8,964 bases of DNA from Porticoccaceae bacterium (GTDB taxonomy: Bacteria; Pseudomonadota; Gammaproteobacteria; Pseudomonadales; Porticoccaceae), in assembly GCA_002701765.1 (NCBI GenBank), contig NZXB01000100.1, forward strand, positions 2,685-11,648, given 5' to 3'. Both the position numbers and the translations under genes were made by a program. Position 1 is the first letter of the stretch; the number at the start of each line of letters is the position of its first letter. The notes beneath the pieces were generated by a model. That model made no database searches, was not told the origin of the DNA, and worked only from the letters and a program-made list of their open reading frames with translations. Shown here piece after piece: positions 8,191 through 8,964 of this stretch.

Positions 8191-8203
8191 CGAAGACTTA
8201 CAA
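8176..8203 (-). promoter_or_regulatory. Candidate sigma70 promoter for thrS operon
   Basis: TTGTAA (8203-8198, 4/6 match) and TAAAAT (8181-8176, 5/6 match) are separated by 16 nt on the minus strand. Transcription would start near 8171-8169, giving a thrS leader of about 80 nt. This is the best promoter match I can see in the divergent region. No comparably good promoter for the plus-strand yaiI-like gene stands out; GATAAT occurs near 8236 but without a good -35. Confidence 0.45.
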
Positions 8204-8294
8204 GCTATCAATATGAAAAGGCTTGATTTAAGTGGGATAATGCCTGAGTTTAAGGACTAGCCAAATTATCACAACCATCTAGAGAAGATACTTA

Positions 8295-8744
8295 ATGAAG
8301 ATCTATGTCGACGCAGATGCGTGCCCAAAACCAATTAAAAAAATCCTTTTTCGTCTTGCAAATCGCACTGGAATATCTGTTGTATTTGTCGCGAATAGGC
8401 CAATAACCACTCCTCGATTAGCTAACATAAAAACCATAGAAGTAGGCCCGGGTATCGACAAAGCTGATGATTATATCTTAGAAAGAATTTCACCAAGTGA
8501 TTTGATCATTACCGCTGATATTCCTTTGGCAGCTGAGGCGATCGCAAAAGGTGCAAGTGCGCTCGATCCTCGAGGAGAGCTCTACACGGCTGAGAATGTG
8601 CGAGAGAGACTAAATATTAGAGATTTTATGTCAACCATGCGTGCAAGCGGAATGCATTCAAGTGGAGGGGCATCATTTTCACAGTCTAACCAAATTAACT
8701 TTTCTAACGCGATTGACCGATATGTGGCGCAAAATCATCATTGA
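8295..8744 (+). CDS. YaiI/YqxD family protein (DUF188, UPF0178)
   Basis: This 149-residue protein begins with the family hallmark MKIYVDADACPKPIK and contains GPGIDKADDYIL, DLIITADIPLAAEAIAKG and ALDPRGELYT, followed by NVRERLNIRDFM. These conserved blocks, rich in acidic residues (D6, D8, D55, D58, D59, D69, D75), give a PIN-like nuclease fold in the established family description, but the cellular role is not known. The length is normal for the family. The ATG at 8295 is fixed by the N-terminal motif; the upstream sequence has only a weak purine-rich ribosome site (AGAGAAG). It is divergent from thrS across 204 nt. Its TGA overlaps the end of the convergent glutaredoxin-like gene by 7 nt. 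No signal peptide or membrane segment is seen. Confidence 0.95.
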   Translation: MKIYVDADACPKPIKKILFRLANRTGISVVFVANRPITTPRLANIKTIEVGPGIDKADDYILERISPSDLIITADIPLAAEAIAKGASALDPRGELYTAENVRERLNIRDFMSTMRASGMHSSGGASFSQSNQINFSNAIDRYVAQNHH

Positions 8745-8962
8745 AATTCATCGAGTATGGCCTCTATTTTCGACCAGTTGAATGGCCAATTATGTTCTTC
8801 TCCAGATGGCAATATCAGAACCGGAATACGAAGGCCAAAGGTGCCTTGCAAACTGGGGTCATTACCAATGTTAATCTTTTTAAGACGCAACTCGTTCCTC
8901 TTTAATAGCGGCTTAAGCAGTTGCTCAGCATCGTTGCAGAGATGACAGTTATTCCCAACATA
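8738..8962 (-). CDS. Glutaredoxin-like (DUF836, thioredoxin fold) protein, N-terminus outside window
   Basis: The minus-strand frame entering from the right edge gives 74 residues with no start codon inside the window, ending in TGA at 8738. It begins YVGNNCHLCNDAEQLL, the redox-active CxxC of a thioredoxin fold (C6-H-L-C9 of the fragment) right after the first strand. The expected cis-proline segment GLRIPVLIL lies around residue 47, then SGEEHNWPF and a final helix IEAILDEF. The order CxxC helix, strand (LRLKKINIG), TFGLRIPVL and 'WPF' near the end is the pattern of small DUF836 glutaredoxin-family proteins of about 80 residues, so only some 5-10 residues are missing. Such proteins are presumed cytoplasmic thiol-disulfide oxidoreductases, substrate unknown. 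Its 3' end overlaps the convergent YaiI-family gene by 7 nt. The plus-strand frame across 8757-8945 is its shadow. Confidence 0.87.
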   Translation of the reverse strand, partial: YVGNNCHLCNDAEQLLKPLLKRNELRLKKINIGNDPSLQGTFGLRIPVLILPSGEEHNWPFNWSKIEAILDEFQ

Positions 8963-8964
8963 TA

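Noticed and set aside
8757..8945. A 62-codon plus-strand ORF after the YaiI-family gene
   Set aside because: It is the shadow of the minus-strand glutaredoxin-like frame, which has a coherent CxxC and cis-proline pattern. The plus-strand translation shows no recognisable motif.

Overview
The window looks like a chromosomal segment of a gammaproteobacterium, probably marine and uncultivated. The base of this call is the minus-strand order thrS, infC, rpmI, rplT, pheS, pheT, ihfA, merR-like, which is the classic gammaproteobacterial translation/IHF cluster. The L35 and IHF-alpha sequences read closer to Pseudomonas-type proteins than to enteric ones (for example the IHF-alpha start MGALTKAE). 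The DNA is moderately AT-rich by eye. The lineage and habitat are inference.

Layout from left to right. Positions 1-441 (+) hold the 3' part of a membrane protein gene, probably a TRAP-type small permease (DctQ-like). It converges on the minus-strand cluster across a 79-nt gap. Reading the cluster in its own direction (right to left): thrS (8090-6156), infC with a non-canonical AUU start (6150-5623), rpmI (5554-5360), rplT (5327-4971), a 120-nt gap with a terminator-like stem-loop, pheS (4850-3837), pheT (3824-1449), an unusually long 282-nt gap with a candidate promoter, ihfA (1166-867), and a MerR-family regulator overlapping ihfA by 17 nt (883-521). A 204-nt divergent intergenic region separates thrS from a plus-strand YaiI/DUF188 gene (8295-8744). 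At the right edge a minus-strand glutaredoxin-like (DUF836) gene is cut by the window end. It lacks its start codon here and overlaps the YaiI gene tail to tail by 7 nt.

Function. The cluster joins two aminoacyl-tRNA synthetases (Thr, Phe), initiation factor IF3, two 50S proteins (L35, L20), the nucleoid protein IHF-alpha and a small MerR-type regulator. In relatives these are expressed by overlapping transcripts with autogenous control: ThrRS on thrS, IF3 through its AUU start, L20 on rpmI-rplT, attenuation at pheS, IHF on ihfA. Several sequence elements here fit such controls, but only the infC AUU start is strong.

No mobile element, CRISPR array, RNA gene or obviously new multi-gene system is visible. 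The points worth a second look are regulatory: the stem-loop before pheS without a Phe-rich leader peptide, the long pheT-ihfA gap with a possible IHF site over a promoter, and repeats around the thrS promoter.
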